The notes beneath the pieces are model-generated. The model searched no databases. It was not told the DNA's origin and saw only the letters and a program-made list of their open reading frames with translations. The position numbers were made by a program, and so were the translations under genes. 23,857 bases of DNA, taken from the IMG/VR virus record IMGVR_UViG_3300045119_000194, positions 1 through 23,857 of that record. One strand, given 5' to 3'. Source of the DNA: a virus. Shown piece by piece: positions 12,700 to 19,724 of the stretch; position 1 is the stretch's first letter, and each line of letters starts with the position of its first letter.

Positions 12700-14229
12700 A
12701 TGGGCAGCATTGCCAACATCAGCGGTGTGGCCTTGGTCCCTGGGGTCAGCCGTAACCGCCGGTTGTACACGCCGGAGGCTATTGCGAAGGCGGCAGCGAG
12801 GATGCAGCAGCGTCTTGCTGATCCGAATGGCCTGCCGATTGTTATGCGTACCCACCATGGTGCGGATGATGACTCTTCCAGGATCGTCGGTCGTGTGACT
12901 GGTGTCTCGGTGGGTAATGACAAGAGCCTCCGTTACACGGCGGAGTTGCATGGCACTAGGCACGGCCAGGACATTGCCGCGCTGGTGAAGCCCGCCAAGG
13001 GGAAGCCTGCGCTGCGGTCGGTGTCTATTCATGGCTACTGGATGAGTGAGCCTCAGCAGGTCACTGCTGAGGGTGGCATGGTCCAGACAGCCGACGATCT
13101 TGAGATCGACGCTATCGACTTCACCGCCAGCCCCGGCGTAGACGGCGCCCTCATCGACAGCGGCGGCACCCCAACGGAGAACCACAACGGCCGGTTCCCT
13201 ATCAGCGAATCCATGGAAGCCACCTTCACCCTTGTAGAAGAGGGAACCGGGCAGCGGGCTGCGCGGGATAGTGGAGGAGCAATGAAAGAGACCACCCCGG
13301 TGCGCATGTCAGAAGTGCGCGAGTACTGGCCAGACGGCCCAGAGAACCCCTCCGGGTTCTGCATCGACGCCTACTCCGGGCCGCTTTCGGTAACCGTCCG
13401 TGGCAGTGTCTCCCCAGACGAACTTCGCGCAGCCGCAACAATGGCGATGTGCGCCGCCATGGATGCAATCAGCTGTATGGACCCGGACGTAGATGCCGAC
13501 ATTGATGTGTCGACAGAAGACATGGGTGACGCAGACAACATGGACGGCCTGTACGGCGAGTCCTCGAATGGAAGTGAAGAGATGCTCACTGAGGAAGCAG
13601 TACGCGAGATGATCGCCCAGCAGTTCGCCGAGATGCGCGCCCCGTTCGAGAAGCTGGCCGAGGACATCACAGCCAAGCTCCAGGCCGCCGAAGAGACTAC
13701 TCCTGCCGCCCCGGCAGAAGAGGCAGCACCACAGACTTCTCCTCCGAACACGGCGGAGACCAACAACGAGGAGGAGCTTGCCATGAGCGAGACCACCCAG
13801 GCCGCTGAGGCGGCTCCGAACCGGACACTCACCGAGGCAGACATGACTGCCCTCGGTACCACCATCGGCAACGCCCTGGCTGATGCCCTGCGCGCTGTCG
13901 CCGAGATGAACACCCCCAAGCACGCTGCCACGCAGGAGACCACCGAGACTGTCGCGGAGGTGACCGCTGAGACTGCACCACCGAAGGCGGACATCGACAT
14001 TGCGGCACTGAAGGAGTCCCTGGCGCAGGAGCTGCGTAAGGAGATCCGCAACGATTTGCGCGCGGAGCTCCTGGAAGAGAAGGGCCTGCCTCAGCGCCGT
14101 GGCTACCGGCTGACAGAGAACGACGAGCCGAAGGAGCTGACCAACGCCGAGCTGTTCGACCAGCACCGCGTGGACATCCTCCTGGGCGCGTACGCCGCTG
14201 TCCCTGTCGCAGACGCTCCGGCTGCCTAA
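12700..14229 (+). CDS. Capsid maturation protease with C-terminal scaffold domain
   Basis: The 509-residue product starts at ATG 12700 after AGGAG. Residues 1-160 resemble phage prohead proteases: GVALVPGVSRNRRLYT, a THHG segment (H52, H53), GRVTGV strand, SVSIHGYW (S107, S109) and IDAIDFTASPGVDGA. H52 or H53 with S107 or S109 are candidate catalytic residues, which cannot be settled by eye. Residues about 290-470 are acidic, Ala/Glu/Thr-rich coiled coil typical of scaffolds, ending in basic helices (AALKESLAQELRKEIRNDLRAELL). Protease-scaffold fusions drive prohead assembly and are then cleaved. An internal start at 13783 may make the scaffold alone. Confidence 0.8.
   Translation: MGSIANISGVALVPGVSRNRRLYTPEAIAKAAARMQQRLADPNGLPIVMRTHHGADDDSSRIVGRVTGVSVGNDKSLRYTAELHGTRHGQDIAALVKPAKGKPALRSVSIHGYWMSEPQQVTAEGGMVQTADDLEIDAIDFTASPGVDGALIDSGGTPTENHNGRFPISESMEATFTLVEEGTGQRAARDSGGAMKETTPVRMSEVREYWPDGPENPSGFCIDAYSGPLSVTVRGSVSPDELRAAATMAMCAAMDAISCMDPDVDADIDVSTEDMGDADNMDGLYGESSNGSEEMLTEEAVREMIAQQFAEMRAPFEKLAEDITAKLQAAEETTPAAPAEEAAPQTSPPNTAETNNEEELAMSETTQAAEAAPNRTLTEADMTALGTTIGNALADALRAVAEMNTPKHAATQETTETVAEVTAETAPPKADIDIAALKESLAQELRKEIRNDLRAELLEEKGLPQRRGYRLTENDEPKELTNAELFDQHRVDILLGAYAAVPVADAPAA
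13768..13785 (+). promoter_or_regulatory. Internal ribosome site and start for a nested scaffold
   Basis: GAGGAGGAG (13768-13776) precedes an in-frame ATG at 13783 with eight bases between AGGAGG and ATG, as good as any start in the window. Translation from here would give a 148-residue acidic, coiled-coil protein ending at 14229, equal to the scaffold part of the protease. A weaker internal start (GGAGG before ATG 13282) lies nearer the protease end. The same arrangement is known for lambda C and Nu3. Confidence 0.5.
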
Positions 14230-14268
14230 CCCGCACCCCTGAGCCCTACAGACTAAGGAACCCCTGAT

Positions 14269-15642
14269 ATGCCTAACATGACCCTCCTCCAGGAGGCCGT
14301 GACCACTGCGGGTACCGTTACCCCGCTTATCCCGAAGGCGATTGACCCCGTCCTTCTTGAGTACCAGCGCCGGTACTCCCCTCTGCTCGCCGCTATCCCG
14401 ACGAAGCAGTGGAACTCGACGCAGTACTTCTTCAACCGTCGCGTGAACCGCCCCGACTCGGGTGCCGTCATCGACGGTGGCGCCCGGCCGATCAGCAACT
14501 CGACGTACGAGCAGTCCGTCTACAACATCCGCCTGTTCCAGGCGGTTGGCTCTGTCACTGGCTTCGCCCAGACGGTTACCCGCGACATCGTCGGTGACCT
14601 GCGGCAGATCGAACTCGACGGCACCGTCCAGTCGATGCTGTGGACCGTGGAGAACAGCTTCATCTGGGGTAACGACCCGGCCACCACGAACGGCGTACAG
14701 CCGATGTGCTCCGGCCTGGACTACCTGGTGTCGAACTGGACTGCCGGTACCGGCTCCAACGCGTTCGTCAACGCACAGGACGTGAACGGCTCCCTGACGT
14801 TGGCGAAGCTCGACGAGCTGATCGACCTGGTCGAAACCAACGCGGCCATGCCGATCGACGGCATGCCGTGGATGTTCGTCATGTCTGGCCGGATGGTCTC
14901 GGCTGTCAGCCAGCTGTTCGTGAACCAGCAGCGGTTCGCGGCACCTACCACTCACCTCGGTGGTGGTTTGAACGTGCCGTCGTACCGTGACGTTCCGATG
15001 GTCAAGTCGAGCTTCCTGTCGCCGCGTACCTTCGGTATGGGTACCGTCGCCACCTCCACCTCCGCCACCGGCGGTACTCTCGCTGCGGCGACGTACTACT
15101 ACCAGGTGTCTGCGGTTGTGGCCCGGTTCGGTGAGATCGCAGCATCGACTGAGGTTTCGCAGACCACCTCCGGCGCTACCTCGACAGCGACCCTGACGTT
15201 CTCCACCCCTACGGGTCTCCCGGACAACGCGGGCGTCATCCTGTACAAGGTGTACCGCTCGACCGGCACCGGCACCGAGACTCTCCTGGGTGTTGTTGAC
15301 GCGTTCGACACCACTGGTGTCGCCACCACCACCATCGTCGACACCGGTTCGAACCTGCTCACCAACAGCTCCGGCAACACCGGTACCACCGCGTACGTTG
15401 GTACCAACACCGGTGCGAAGCCGAAGGCTGCGGGTGGCAACGCCTACGAGGACATCTACCTCATCAGCCGTGACCCGAACTTCGTGGTGCGGCCGTACAC
15501 CCGGAACATGCAGATCCTGCCGCTGGCCCCTACGGTCACCGCGCCTGACACTCTGCCGTTCGCGGTTCTGACGGACACCACGCTCGCGTTGCGGGCGCCG
15601 AAGTACGCCGGGCGTTTGAGCCGGGTAGTCGCGGCGATCTAG
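14269..15642 (+). CDS. Major capsid protein with inserted Ig/Fn3-like domain
   Basis: The 457-residue product starts at ATG 14269 after AAGGAA. The N-terminal arm and residues up to about 260 follow the HK97-type capsid layout (PIPKAID start region, DGGARPISNSTYEQ, long spine helix LDGTVQSMLWTVENSFIWG, then MPWMFVMSGRM). Residues about 262-380 are a Thr/Ser/Val-rich beta domain (ATYYYQVSAVV, ILYKVYRSTGTGTETLLGVV) typical of an Ig/Fn3 surface insertion. The last 80 residues return to the capsid core (DIYLISRDPNFVV, LPFAVLTDTTLALRAP). It builds the icosahedral shell. A terminator lies downstream, consistent with high expression. Confidence 0.9.
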   Translation: MPNMTLLQEAVTTAGTVTPLIPKAIDPVLLEYQRRYSPLLAAIPTKQWNSTQYFFNRRVNRPDSGAVIDGGARPISNSTYEQSVYNIRLFQAVGSVTGFAQTVTRDIVGDLRQIELDGTVQSMLWTVENSFIWGNDPATTNGVQPMCSGLDYLVSNWTAGTGSNAFVNAQDVNGSLTLAKLDELIDLVETNAAMPIDGMPWMFVMSGRMVSAVSQLFVNQQRFAAPTTHLGGGLNVPSYRDVPMVKSSFLSPRTFGMGTVATSTSATGGTLAAATYYYQVSAVVARFGEIAASTEVSQTTSGATSTATLTFSTPTGLPDNAGVILYKVYRSTGTGTETLLGVVDAFDTTGVATTTIVDTGSNLLTNSSGNTGTTAYVGTNTGAKPKAAGGNAYEDIYLISRDPNFVVRPYTRNMQILPLAPTVTAPDTLPFAVLTDTTLALRAPKYAGRLSRVVAAI

Positions 15643-15709
15643 CATGGCTGTGAGGGCGTTGCGCGTCGCCTGCGCCGTTTCGGCGGCTAAGGGTCTTTGA
15701 CTCCGCGCA

Positions 15710-15744
15710 GAGCCCCCGGTGCAAGCCGGGGGCTCTTTTGGTTT
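15710..15744 (+). terminator. Strong intrinsic terminator after the capsid gene
   Basis: GAGCCCCCGG (15710-15719) and CCGGGGGCTC (15726-15735) form a perfect 10-bp stem with loop TGCAAG, followed by TTTTGGTTT. It stops plus-strand transcription after the major capsid gene and so protects the opposing minus-strand cassette. The minus direction has no U-tract, so it is one-way. A smaller GCCG-TTT-CGGC hairpin lies just upstream. Confidence 0.92.
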
Positions 15745-16051
15745 ACAGGAGCCAGTAGTTGAAGACGCCGTACGCGACGGTAGCGGCGATGACGCAGTTG
15801 GTGATGAACATGCCGACCTGCCCTGATCGTTTCCAGGCGATCCATCCGGAGTAGAGCCAGAAGAACTCGGATACCAGGCAGATCAGCAGTCCTACTTGCG
15901 GTTTCTTCATGGAGATCAGGGCGTTGCCGATGATCGCCAGTGGCGGGAGGGCTACCTGGGTTGCCCTGTCCAGCCTGGTCCTGCGCGGCGGCTGGTCCAG
16001 CTTGGTGCTGGTCTCTTCGTTCTCACGAACAGAGCCGGGTGTGTCACCCAC
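15743..16051 (-). CDS. Small multi-pass membrane protein
   Basis: The frame of 102 residues starts at GTG 16051, overlapping the upstream gene by eight bases; ATG 15910 would give a 55-residue form starting MKKPQVGLL. The first 32 residues are polar. Hydrophobic segments follow at about 33-48, 52-70 and 77-100 (VGLLICLVSEFFWLYSGW, then MFITNCVIAATVAYGVFNYW). It is the last gene of the minus cassette, and its stop lies on the tail of the terminator. A membrane role is clear from the hydrophobicity; the specific function is unknown. Confidence 0.65.
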   Translation of the reverse strand: MGDTPGSVRENEETSTKLDQPPRRTRLDRATQVALPPLAIIGNALISMKKPQVGLLICLVSEFFWLYSGWIAWKRSGQVGMFITNCVIAATVAYGVFNYWLL

Positions 16052-16253
16052 GCGGGGGGAAGCTGTAGTCGGGCTCTCCGGGGTGCCACGAGTCCATGCC
16101 CGGGTACAGGGCGCTCTCTGACAGCAACGGCGGCCACTCGTTGGACTTCTTCGGCGGCTGCGGGACCGGGTCCGGCTGGGGGCTGTACGGGCCGGGCTTC
16201 TCGGTGGGCTGGAGCGGCCCGGGGGAGGGGTGTGCTGCGGTGGGGGTGTTCAT
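16044..16253 (-). CDS. Proline-rich small protein
   Basis: ATG 16253 lies eight bases after AAGGAG and overlaps the upstream stop as ATGA. The 69-residue product is very rich in proline and serine (HPSPGPLQPTEKPGPYSPQ region) and ends with a Trp/Tyr-containing tail (MDSWHPGEPDYSFPPRG). It is probably unstructured and may mediate binding. It has no similarity I recognise. Confidence 0.55.
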   Translation of the reverse strand: MNTPTAAHPSPGPLQPTEKPGPYSPQPDPVPQPPKKSNEWPPLLSESALYPGMDSWHPGEPDYSFPPRG

Positions 16254-16507
16254 GGCTGGTTCTCCTTGTGCGCCTGTACGGGGGTGCCAGCCGGGTAGCT
16301 GACCCCTATGGGGATGGGGTAGTAGTGGTCTTGGTCTTGGAACCTGTAACCGAACCCCAGGCGTGCGATGTAGGGGCCGTTGCCTCGGCAGTCGTAGACG
16401 CGTATGGCAACGTCGCCTACGGCGATCATGTGGTTGGGGAGCACCGGGCGGGTGAGGGGCAGCCACGTGTCCGAGGCGAACACGGGTGCTGCCAGGCGTG
16501 TTGTCAT
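16250..16507 (-). CDS. Hypothetical 85-residue protein
   Basis: ATG 16507 follows GGAGAGAC; the stop overlaps the next start (ATGA). The product has a beta-rich pattern (HMIAVGDVAIRVYDCRG, ARLGFGYRFQDQDHYYPI), suggesting a small soluble domain. Composition and ribosome site support a real gene. Longer upstream reading in this frame has no ribosome site and overlaps a neighbour. No function can be assigned. Confidence 0.6.
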   Translation of the reverse strand: MTTRLAAPVFASDTWLPLTRPVLPNHMIAVGDVAIRVYDCRGNGPYIARLGFGYRFQDQDHYYPIPIGVSYPAGTPVQAHKENQP

Positions 16508-16536
16508 GTCTCTCCGGTTCAGTCGTTCCTCACCCC

Positions 16537-16716
16537 TTAGTTGCTGCCCTGCCCCGTGATGGTGAAGTGAGGCCGGGGGGCGGCGATCGCCATGAGGGCG
16601 TGGAACTGGGCTGCGTTGACGTACACCCCCACGGAGTCTTTGTCGCGGGCCTGCCCGGCTACGCGGGCTTTCTCGTACGCCTCTGTGGCGAGCTTGTAGT
16701 GTTCCTCGGCGTTCAC
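16537..16716 (-). CDS. 59-residue helical hypothetical protein
   Basis: GTG 16716 overlaps the macro-domain stop as GTGA. The product is mostly helical (EEHYKLATEAYEKARVAG, then VNAAQFHALMAIAA) and resembles small actinophage proteins with the AQxHAxLAxA pattern. A 29-base gap to the following gene is the only real gap in the cassette. The role is unknown. Confidence 0.6.
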   Translation of the reverse strand: MNAEEHYKLATEAYEKARVAGQARDKDSVGVYVNAAQFHALMAIAAPRPHFTITGQGSN

Positions 16717-17261
16717 TGGTTGACCTGGTGTCCCTTCTTCGGTGCCTCCAGGTCGTACACGTACACGGGGCAGCCGGTCTCGCACAGCGCGTCGTACACG
16801 ATGGGGGCGACAAGGTTCCAGTCTCCTCCGGCGAGCCCGCAACCGATGCGAGGTATGTGCACCGAGGCGTCTATCTGCTCGGCGAACCGCCCAAGCTCCA
16901 GCAGGCATGCCCCTAGTGCGTCGTACCGCAGCGGCCGGAAGTAGCCGTTGGCGGGGTCGCGTAGGCCGCGCTGGGCGAGCATGTGCACGACCCAGATGGG
17001 TGTTACCTCCGGTTGCCGCTGGCCTCCTTCTACTAGGTAGTAGCGGTTGTGTCCGAGCCTGAAGCCGTGTGCGCCTTCGGTGTTGCGGTGGTTGGTGTAC
17101 CAGTCCCGGTAGTTCTGTTCGGCGCGGGGCCATCTCCTGCTGATGGTCTTGGTGAACCCGGCGCCCCAGCGGCCTTCGTCGTTGACGATGTGGGCGATGA
17201 TCTTCGTTCCTTCGCCGACAGGCCAGATGGCGTCGCCCCTGAGGTACTCGAAGGTTGGCAT
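16713..17261 (-). CDS. Macro-domain protein (ADP-ribose binding)
   Basis: The 182-residue product is read from ATG 17261, five bases after GGAGG; an adjacent ATG at 17264 is too close to that site. It fits the macro fold: LRGDAIWPVG (residues 7-16), IIAHIVND (21-28), the glycine-rich WGAGF loop (32-36), IWVVHMLAQ (89-97) and IPRIGCGLAGGDW (136-148), the second phosphate-binding loop. Macro domains bind or remove ADP-ribose and related NAD-derived groups. In a phage this could reverse ADP-ribosylation by host toxins or manage NAD-derived signals; the choice between them is inference. It is coupled to neighbours by stop-start overlaps on both sides. Confidence 0.85.
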   Translation of the reverse strand: MPTFEYLRGDAIWPVGEGTKIIAHIVNDEGRWGAGFTKTISRRWPRAEQNYRDWYTNHRNTEGAHGFRLGHNRYYLVEGGQRQPEVTPIWVVHMLAQRGLRDPANGYFRPLRYDALGACLLELGRFAEQIDASVHIPRIGCGLAGGDWNLVAPIVYDALCETGCPVYVYDLEAPKKGHQVNQ

Positions 17262-17500
17262 CATTCCTCCGGAAAGAAGCAGATAGCGACGGCGCTGTTC
17301 TCGCCTGGCTCCCATTCGTACTCGGGGTCTTCGGCTTGGGCCTTGTCGTAGAAGTCTCCGTAGCCTTCGCTCTGCTCCCACCAGCCGAGCTCGATGGGGC
17401 CGGTGAGGTAGTGGAGGGCCCCTTCGGCACTGTTGGCCTGCACGATGACGGCGCCGTCTGGGAGTTGCTTCAGCGCCTTGATGAGTTCTTCCTTGGTCAC
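17261..17500 (-). CDS. Small acidic protein
   Basis: GTG 17500 overlaps the upstream stop as GTGA, with AAGAGGG ten bases upstream. The 79-residue product begins TKEELIKALKQLPDGAVIVQ, a pattern shared by small phage and bacterial proteins that start with a helix and a strand, and is strongly acidic in the second half (YDKAQAEDPEYEWEPGE). Its end encodes the ribosome site of the macro gene. Function unknown. Confidence 0.65.
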   Translation of the reverse strand: MTKEELIKALKQLPDGAVIVQANSAEGALHYLTGPIELGWWEQSEGYGDFYDKAQAEDPEYEWEPGENSAVAICFFPEE

Positions 17501-17679
17501 TTGTTCTTATCCCTCTTCTCCCAGGCCAGGTGGGCTACGAGCAGCCACGCGACTGTCGGCGGAATCTCTATTGTCATGTGACCCCAGTCCTTGTTCTTCA
17601 CTTCCTGCGCTATGCACAGGATGAGGAGGAGGCTGACTGCCATGCACAGTGTCCACGCTGGAGGGGTGTGTACCTTCAC
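17497..17679 (-). CDS. 60-residue membrane mini-protein
   Basis: GTG 17679 overlaps the upstream stop as GTGA. A hydrophobic segment (LCMAVSLLLILCIA, residues 11-24) precedes a polar stretch, a second moderately hydrophobic one (PPTVAWLLVAHLAW) and a basic end (EKRDKNK). Two-pass topology is likely. It sits among other membrane mini-proteins. Function unknown. Confidence 0.55.
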   Translation of the reverse strand: MKVHTPPAWTLCMAVSLLLILCIAQEVKNKDWGHMTIEIPPTVAWLLVAHLAWEKRDKNK

Positions 17680-17783
17680 CGCTGCCCTCTCTGGATCTTC
17701 TTGACCGCGTGCATGCTGCCCCACATGAACCCGAGACCGAGACCGATGGCCAGGCCGGTGGCGTACGGGATGAGGTTGCTCAC
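17676..17783 (-). CDS. 35-residue single-pass membrane peptide
   Basis: GTG 17783 is six bases after GGAGG and overlaps the upstream stop as GTGA. The product has one glycine-rich hydrophobic helix (LIPYATGLAIGLGLGFMWG) and a basic C terminus (KKIQRGQR), giving a clear positive-inside topology. The GxGxG helix could pack tightly with partners. The strong ribosome site and coupling support a real gene despite its size. Confidence 0.6.
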   Translation of the reverse strand: MSNLIPYATGLAIGLGLGFMWGSMHAVKKIQRGQR

Positions 17784-17998
17784 CTCTGTCCTCCATCTGC
17801 GAGTGTCTCCTTGGTCTTCCAGCTGTTGGTGTTGTCGTCCCACTGCTCGATGGTGATGCGGTGGTCGGATTCGGGGAGGCGGCAGAGCCACCACCGTTCC
17901 CCGCTGTTGTTCTCGATCTTCAGGTCGCAGCATGTCCCTTGGGCGATGGTGACTCGCCCTGCAAGTCCACGAATCTGGAGCGGGTGGGCGGTGCTCAT
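17780..17998 (-). CDS. 72-residue beta-rich hypothetical protein
   Basis: ATG 17998 follows AAGGAGG with a seven-base spacer and overlaps the upstream stop as ATGA. The product alternates strands (RVTIAQGTCCDLKIENN, RWWLCRLPE, HRITIEQWDD) and looks like one small beta domain with three cysteines. No family is recognised. Confidence 0.6.
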   Translation of the reverse strand: MSTAHPLQIRGLAGRVTIAQGTCCDLKIENNSGERWWLCRLPESDHRITIEQWDDNTNSWKTKETLADGGQR

Positions 17999-18237
17999 GG
18001 CTTGTCCTCCTTCGTTTGCTTCTCCATGCCGGTGACCCACTTCAGTCTTGAGTGGGCCTGCCAGTAGCAGTAGGTGCTGAGCACTTCCAGGCAGATGATG
18101 GCGGCGGCGAAGATGCCGGTACTCGGCTCCGGTTTGACGCAGGCCACGAAGATCACCCAGGCGGTGACGAACACGTTGACGGTGCACAACCGCTTGAGGC
18201 GCCGTACGGATGCGCGCAGCTCCTGTTCGATGGCCAT
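17995..18237 (-). CDS. 80-residue two-pass membrane protein
   Basis: ATG 18237 follows AGGAGGTG and overlaps the upstream stop (TGATG). A basic N-terminal helix (ELRASVRRLKRL) precedes hydrophobic segments VNVFVTAWVIFVACV (about 20-34) and IFAAAIICLEVLSTYCYW (about 42-59), ending in a lysine-rich tail. Two membrane passes with both ends inside are likely. Function unknown. Confidence 0.6.
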   Translation of the reverse strand: MAIEQELRASVRRLKRLCTVNVFVTAWVIFVACVKPEPSTGIFAAAIICLEVLSTYCYWQAHSRLKWVTGMEKQTKEDKP

Positions 18238-18632
18238 CAGTCAGCACCTCCTACTGGGCCCTCAGCGAGGCCCTTGGGGGCCGTGGAGGGGCATACGTCT
18301 TGGTGCCCGTCGGCCCAGCGCATGTACCCGGCAAGGCTCGCCGTCCCCAGCGCCTTCTCCTGGAGGCAGCCGCCACACATAACCCACACCGGGTGGCCCA
18401 TGGCTCCGCCGATCTGGAACCGCTCACACTGCTCGGCATACCCCTCCCGCCACGCAGGGTCAGAGTTGCCGGTCACCTTGTCGTGCCAGGCCACATACGG
18501 CGGGAGCGCAGCAGCGAGAGCGAGACGCATGCGATGCTCCTCGGTGGACATCACCGCGTACGCCGCTTTGGTTTCGCGTGATGCGGCCAAGGCAACCTGG
18601 ACAATGCTGTCGGGTACGTCTGCCGGTTTCAC
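18237..18632 (-). CDS. 131-residue hypothetical protein with possible zinc site
   Basis: GTG 18632 overlaps the upstream stop as GTGA. The first half is helical (DSIVQVALAASRETKAAYAV, RMRLALAAALPPYVAWHDKV). The second half has VMCGGCLQ followed by DGHQDVC, a CxxC...HxxxC arrangement that could bind zinc. It is one of the larger cassette proteins. A soluble, perhaps nucleic-acid-related role is possible, but no family is recognised. Confidence 0.6.
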   Translation of the reverse strand: MKPADVPDSIVQVALAASRETKAAYAVMSTEEHRMRLALAAALPPYVAWHDKVTGNSDPAWREGYAEQCERFQIGGAMGHPVWVMCGGCLQEKALGTASLAGYMRWADGHQDVCPSTAPKGLAEGPVGGAD

Positions 18633-18814
18633 TTCTGCCTCCGGCCAATGGTCAGGGGCTCGTTGTTGTGGTAGATGGAACGCCAGCCGCTGTACACGAA
18701 CACCACCCATCCGGCTACTGCCAGCGGCCACGCCGGGGTCCATTGGATGGCGAACCACCCGGTGGCCAGCAGCACGGCCAGCGCCAGCAGGTAGGGCATG
18801 ACAGGGATCTTCAC
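18629..18814 (-). CDS. 61-residue two-pass membrane protein
   Basis: GTG 18814 follows GGAGGAACAGAA and overlaps the upstream stop as GTGA. Hydrophobic segments PYLLALAVLLATGWFAI and WPLAVAGWVVFVYSGW are joined by a short QWTPA turn, and the end is basic (IGRRQK). A tight two-helix hairpin is likely. Small hairpins of this kind occur among superinfection-exclusion and holin-like proteins, but there is no direct evidence for either. Confidence 0.6.
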   Translation of the reverse strand: MKIPVMPYLLALAVLLATGWFAIQWTPAWPLAVAGWVVFVYSGWRSIYHNNEPLTIGRRQK

Positions 18815-19065
18815 TTCTGTTCCTCCGGTTTCGGTGCCGCCCAGGTGCTGAGCGGCGTGTTGAGGTGGAAGTCCCAGCGGACCACAATGGGCGGGGCCAC
18901 CTGCTTGAACTCCACCATGGCCCCCTTCACCATCTCTTCGTACAGGTCGCGGGGGGTGGTCGTGCCGTCCGTGTCGACTATGACGAAGTGGACGGAGCCT
19001 TCGCACTGGCCGCCGTGGTTCGCGTACCGCAGCCATCTGACGTACGCGGTGACGAGGTACTCCAC
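18811..19065 (-). CDS. 84-residue hypothetical protein
   Basis: GTG 19065 follows GGGGAG and overlaps the upstream stop by one base (TAGTG). The product is a mixed alpha/beta domain (YLVTAYVRWLRYA, SVHFVIVDTDG, LYEEMVKGAMVEF, IVVRWDFHLN). It appears soluble. Its sequence gives no family I can name. Confidence 0.6.
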   Translation of the reverse strand: MEYLVTAYVRWLRYANHGGQCEGSVHFVIVDTDGTTTPRDLYEEMVKGAMVEFKQVAPPIVVRWDFHLNTPLSTWAAPKPEEQK

Positions 19066-19238
19066 TACTGCTTCTCCCCTTCTGCGATAAGCCGGGAGCG
19101 CACCTCGGTGATGGTCAGGCCGTCCCGTGATCCTCCGAACTCTTCCCGGACGATGGTGCAGGCTTCGTCGATGGCGGAGACCGGGTCGTTGTGTCCGACG
19201 ATGGTCTTGAACGTGACGGTGACCTCGTACTGGTTCAT
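19065..19238 (-). CDS. 57-residue ferredoxin-like small protein
   Basis: ATG 19238 overlaps the upstream stop as ATGA. The strand-helix-strand pattern (YEVTVTFKTIVG, AIDEACTIVREEF, TITEVRSRLI) suggests a small alpha/beta domain. It has a normal composition and no cysteine pairs. Function unknown. Confidence 0.6.
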   Translation of the reverse strand: MNQYEVTVTFKTIVGHNDPVSAIDEACTIVREEFGGSRDGLTITEVRSRLIAEGEKQ

Positions 19239-19645
19239 GCCGCTTCTCCGTACAGGCAGGTCGGGCAGTACCAGTCGTAGCCCTTGCTTTCCGGGTTGTA
19301 GCAGGCAGTGAGTACCCCCGCGTTGGGACAGTCGCGGCAGTTGCGGGTGGCTCTGGCGTCTGCGCTGTCGCTCCAGTCGCAGATGGCGTGGATGACGCGG
19401 GCGAGGAGCACGCTCTGCGGGTGGTTCCTGAAGGCGTGGCTGCGCCTGGTGGGGCCGTCGAGGATGCCGGGGGTGACCATGATGTGGTGGGCTTCGCCGT
19501 TGGCGCTGGTGAGGGTGGCGACGGCGTGGGTTGTGTCGCCTCCGAGTACTACGGTGTGGCCTTTGGCGGCGAGTTCGCCGAGGCGTGCTTGTGCGCTGAG
19601 TTGTGTCCTTCCGAGGTGCTGGCTCATATCCTGATGGTTGTCCAT
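19235..19645 (-). CDS. Zinc-ribbon protein, first gene of the minus cassette
   Basis: ATG 19645 is five bases after GGAGGAG. The 136-residue product has a helical start, a beta-rich middle (HTVVLGGDTTHAVATLT, AHHIMVTPGI) and a C-terminal four-cysteine ribbon: NCRDC about residues 106-110 and WYCPTC near 128-131. It could bind nucleic acid or act as a regulator. As the promoter-proximal gene of a fifteen-gene operon it is the best candidate for a control function, but this is only position-based. Confidence 0.65.
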   Translation of the reverse strand: MDNHQDMSQHLGRTQLSAQARLGELAAKGHTVVLGGDTTHAVATLTSANGEAHHIMVTPGILDGPTRRSHAFRNHPQSVLLARVIHAICDWSDSADARATRNCRDCPNAGVLTACYNPESKGYDWYCPTCLYGEAA

Positions 19646-19686
19646 GTCTCCTCCGGTTTGCCGCCGCAACACCAACATTACCCAAT

Positions 19687-19715
19687 ACCTTACCGCAAGC
19701 CGTAAGCACAGTAAA
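19687..19715 (-). promoter_or_regulatory. Candidate promoter of the minus-strand cassette
   Basis: Read on the minus strand, TTTACT (19715-19710), 17 bases and TAAGGT (19692-19687) form a plausible promoter with a TANNNT -10, 41 bases before ATG 19645. CTTAC/GTAAG arms (19689-19693 and 19702-19706) lie between the two boxes and could be an operator. The divergent gap is only 79 bases. Confidence 0.4.
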
Positions 19716-19724
19716 GGCAGCTGA

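Noticed and set aside
13309-15645. 778-codon open frame on the minus strand
   Set aside because: It lies opposite the protease and the well supported major capsid protein, is Arg/Gly-rich and has no ribosome site; it reflects the codon bias of the plus-strand genes.
15644-15700. 18-codon frame after the capsid gene
   Set aside because: No ribosome site, Ala/Val/Arg composition expected by chance, and it lies in the leader to the terminator.
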